Of a stretch of 64,000 nucleotides of DNA, positions 62,201-64,000 are shown piece after piece. Each line of letters begins with the position of its first letter. Position 1 is the stretch's first letter. The DNA lies in the NCBI GenBank assembly GCA_018136815.1, contig CM030940.1, positions 1,198,313-1,262,312 of the forward strand, written 5' to 3'. A program made the translations under genes and the position numbers. This stretch comes from Isochrysis galbana. Its lineage: Eukaryota; Haptophyta; Isochrysidales; Isochrysidaceae. Below the pieces are notes generated by a model. It was not told the DNA's origin. It saw nothing but the letters and a program-made list of their open reading frames with translations, and searched no databases.

Positions 62201-63877
62201 CACCATCGTGTCCTCGAAGTCGTGGAGGCGATCAGCTCCGAGTACCCCGACGGTCTTGGTGTACTGCCCTCGGCAATCGATGAGCCCTTGCCGCCCCAGC
62301 CACCCGACGCGACCCCTGAAGTGGATGCAAGCGCTTTCCGCGCGTGGCGAAGAGATTTGCGGCGGGCCAATCAGCGCAACGGCGAGCTCTATTCTCTCCG
62401 GTGCGGCCTCGCGTTAAAGCTGGGCGTCGCTCGTGCTTACCGTGACCGGAGCTTCTACTTTGCATACAACCTGGACTTTCGTGGGCGCGCCTACCCGATG
62501 TCACCGTATCTATCGCCCGTGGGCGACGATCTTGCGCGCGGTCTCTTGCGGTATAGCGAGGCGCGCCGCGTGGGTGTCTCAGGGCTACGGTGGCTCAAGA
62601 TCCACGCCGCCTCACTCTACGGACAAGACAAGTTGCCTCTTGACGAGAGGGTGGCCTGGACCGACGAGCAGCTGGCGTCCGGACGGATTGCCGCGCTCGC
62701 AGCTGCACCCCTCGTTCACGAGAATCGCAATTGGTGGCTGGCCGCCGACAACCCGATGCAATTCTTCGCTGTCATTTGCGATCTGGCGGCGGCGTACCAA
62801 CTTTCTCGGCCTGAGGAGCACCTGTCCGATATCCCAGTCGCTCAGGATGGCTCGTGCAATGGCCTCCAGCATTATGCGGCGCTGGGACGAGACTCACGAG
62901 GCGGACAGCACGTCAACCTTCTCCCGGGCGACCGGCCTGGAGATGTGTACTCCGGAGTCCTCGATGTGGTGCGGCGCAAGGTGCAGGAGGACACGCAGAG
63001 CGCGGATGAGACGGTGAGAGCCCTTGCCGCGCAACTCGACGGCAGGCTCACACGAAAGGTGGTGAAGCAGACGGTGATGACCACCGTGTATGGCGTCACA
63101 TTCGTGGGTGCGCGTGATCAGATCGAGCGTCGGCTGCGCGAACTGCCTGAGCTGAAGGCGGAGATTGCCGATGACCGTCGCTTCACCGAGCTCGCGACGT
63201 ACTGTGCGCGCCTCACTCTCGCCTCGCTGGGTGAAGTCTTCGAGCCCGCGATGGTGGCCATGGACTGGCTGGCGCACGGAGCGCGCATCATCGGCAAGGA
63301 CAGTCAAGCACCCGTCGAGTGGACCACTCCGCTCGGCCTGCCCGTCGTCCAGCCATATCATAAGCCCCTGAACAAGCCGATCAAAACCATCCTACAGTGC
63401 ATGAACTTGGCCGACAGTGCCGACCCAAGCCAACCAGCCGACGTGCGCAGGCAAGTGATGGCGTTGCCGCCGAACTATGTCCACTCGCTTGACTCCTCGC
63501 ACATGCTTATGACCGCCAGTGCTTGCCGCCAAGAAGGTATCGCCTTTGCCGCGGTGCACGATTCGTATTGGTCCCATGCATGCGATGTGGACAAGATGAA
63601 CGCCATACTGAGAGAGCAGTTCGTCGCTCTGCACAAGCCGAACTTACTCGAGAAGCTCTACGACGAGTGGCGCGCACGGTACACATGTTGTCGCGGCGAG
63701 GGTGCTGCCTGCGCAGACTTCAATCGTGTCGACATGAAAGGGCCGGAACGTTGCTCGACACCGGGCTGCCAGCGTGTGCGGTGGGACGATTCGAGGTCAC
63801 GAGCACTTCTCGCAATGCCAGCTCGTGGAGACCTTAACATTGACGTCGTTAAAGAGTCGACCTACTTCTTCGCATGA
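59201..63877 (+). CDS. RPOT: Phage T7-type organellar (mitochondrial) RNA polymerase
   Basis: Single-subunit DNA-directed RNA polymerase of the T7/POLRMT family, which transcribes mitochondrial (or plastid) DNA. The first good ATG at 59201 opens a basic, targeting-like N-terminus (IAAAHLSRGLIRQGRRRMRP) and gives 1558 residues in one exon, longer than typical members (about 1000-1300). The catalytic half has the family motifs: an aspartate in DGSCNGLQHYAALG; the O-helix RKVVKQTVMTTVYGVTFVG with its lysine and tyrosine; and the second aspartate in AAVHDSYWSHA. NYVHSLDSSHM precedes it. The N-terminal half (about 700 residues) is acidic and charged, with RLSKPGHESVRRR-type linkers and no clear PPR motif. 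A C-terminal insert after KLYDEWRARYTCC carries several cysteines (CC-x5-C...C-x3-C). Stop TGA at 63875. Confidence 0.95.
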   Translation: MIAAAHLSRGLIRQGRRRMRPSSHLRRLDQPLANSHLASSERLLDRSDLHTLLPERMRDHYDWDRIDADWFDNAYTAEALSQTSARARGALARTVGSLRRDERSLRTRFGAGRSTASQTPTAENMSGVINLLEMHVKNLELDAMDEAVDSALTAEEKRALISELRAGVASPAYRSDWSGQYEASVDFDADEAPCIHGVHRDWAASRATRPLSFMSATQPAHAALTLVMEDQLSGDSDEALLTRSALDEALDLAEGAEEGVRPAELFPAQRWEPVNGAPEDFNAWTDAADQTIWLQDDAEAAVREQLAHVEALPGLWSDQEPGRGDGTPTRVDVHGNEVENLYPRLASARHAVHQPDTADGAPEGGYARWAEVPEPAGLSQRQRLQFEQERLELSATDKAVDEFKLKLTGWGASTGARERRRLSKPGHESVRRRDAAADARAKDEKLQELTPAELLGKMTVKRRILQYQWHSSLASQIRNDMVAAVLGSPADRAELKREGVPPALLLQLATQTAPSLRAVALETLSVWHPKASERAAAGKSSCTAEEIAGAEATARERLLDLPASAGPSAVMSALRSGFGKARRDETSKLLSTYESRLGRLLGNKADVLAALSLQVVLLQALKSADPHGVRATRLCTQLGGDVRLHFWREAIYLHERDAMEVRAREARQRLADAGDKMSEEERLETRRNARMPHELLTWLQDMSARETSLAIRKRRQPVSGVTKASVAAGRPDATSSSETRPDATFEDGLADLGEAWSDADKVRIGAYLVSRMIRNALFDTNTEPRVEDGVRSARNSRALLDGASCRAAACAQDSWELNAMISGAKSASWSEPGLSAQLTNSETEVECMLALASATTPDASSSFTALEQTPGGIQTDQQTSTRWEKALRHIIVHPSPGRGRGRATAVGYISLDRALVKAFLGDPSVLRHQVAPDQAPMLAPPIAWSKEPGAPPHGGFMHQPSMLMRTFSPLARQRLADAPPEQLQPVFDGLNACAATSWRIHHRVLEVVEAISSEYPDGLGVLPSAIDEPLPPQPPDATPEVDASAFRAWRRDLRRANQRNGELYSLRCGLALKLGVARAYRDRSFYFAYNLDFRGRAYPMSPYLSPVGDDLARGLLRYSEARRVGVSGLRWLKIHAASLYGQDKLPLDERVAWTDEQLASGRIAALAAAPLVHENRNWWLAADNPMQFFAVICDLAAAYQLSRPEEHLSDIPVAQDGSCNGLQHYAALGRDSRGGQHVNLLPGDRPGDVYSGVLDVVRRKVQEDTQSADETVRALAAQLDGRLTRKVVKQTVMTTVYGVTFVGARDQIERRLRELPELKAEIADDRRFTELATYCARLTLASLGEVFEPAMVAMDWLAHGARIIGKDSQAPVEWTTPLGLPVVQPYHKPLNKPIKTILQCMNLADSADPSQPADVRRQVMALPPNYVHSLDSSHMLMTASACRQEGIAFAAVHDSYWSHACDVDKMNAILREQFVALHKPNLLEKLYDEWRARYTCCRGEGAACADFNRVDMKGPERCSTPGCQRVRWDDSRSRALLAMPARGDLNIDVVKESTYFFA

Positions 63878-64000
63878 GTCTTCTCTCAGGTTCTCTTGAT
63901 CGACTTGCAAGGGACGTAGAGACGATGTCGTCGTACTTGGCGCGCGGTAGCAGCATTTGGCGATGACCTATCTTTCATCGCGTACGCGATTTCTTGCCAC
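63878..64000. other. 3' flank of RPOT
   Basis: Too short to assign. No further gene is seen to the window end. Confidence 0.5.

Overview
The window is nuclear DNA of a GC-rich single-celled eukaryote. Host genes are cut by short GT-AG introns and separated by long, repeat-packed intergenic DNA. The gene set (Rad23, TSR3, WDR26/GID7, two-pore channel, a phage-type organelle RNA polymerase, a Rubisco-methyltransferase-like SET protein, and an MsrA with in-frame TGA at its catalytic position) suggests a microalga, perhaps a haptophyte or another secondary-plastid lineage. That assignment is inference. No ribosomal or organellar sequence fixes the taxon. Two runs of exactly 100 N (18289-18388, 43389-43488) are scaffold gaps of unknown true size.

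Layout. 1-7.4 kb is mobile and repetitive DNA: a SINE-like R1 copy with a 16-bp target-site duplication (TSD), a 0.55 kb TIR element, an acidic ORF split by a hAT element with a perfect 8-bp TSD, and a second R1 copy. 7.4-10.5 kb holds an eight-exon WDR26/GID7 gene. 11-13.2 kb holds a third R1 copy, a 33-bp minisatellite and an AT-rich island with a broken ankyrin gene. 14.1-15.2 kb holds a four-exon MsrA, probably a selenoprotein. 17.2-21.3 kb holds triosephosphate isomerase (-) and a two-pore channel (+), divergent, both losing their 5' ends in gap 1. 22.8-25.2 kb holds a TM2 + J-domain (DNAJC22-like) gene, and 28.8-30.0 kb holds RAD23. 33.1-34.8 kb holds an SLC10A7-like transporter. 38.2-39.2 kb holds an NFKBIL1-like J protein, 40.0-41.5 kb an LRR protein, and 43.0-43.4 kb a gap-truncated HAD phosphatase.

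43.6-52 kb is a mobile-element cluster around TSR3 (46.6-47.5 kb). It contains two roughly 1.7 kb elements (X) with the same ends but different cargo, and a 5'-truncated non-LTR retrotransposon flanked by 15-bp repeats. From 52.4 kb come an unassigned gene, a PhnN-like kinase, an 0.8 kb fold-back element, the SET gene and the mitochondrial-type RNA polymerase.

No operon-like organisation exists. Host genes serve protein quality control (GID/CTLH, RAD23, DNAJC22-like), ribosome maturation (TSR3), redox repair (MsrA), glycolysis (TPI), ion or solute transport (TPC, SLC10A7) and organelle transcription (RPOT). Several repeat families show retrotransposition hallmarks. Their relationship, SINE-like R1 copies that share a tail with the LINE, is the clearest structure in the non-genic part.
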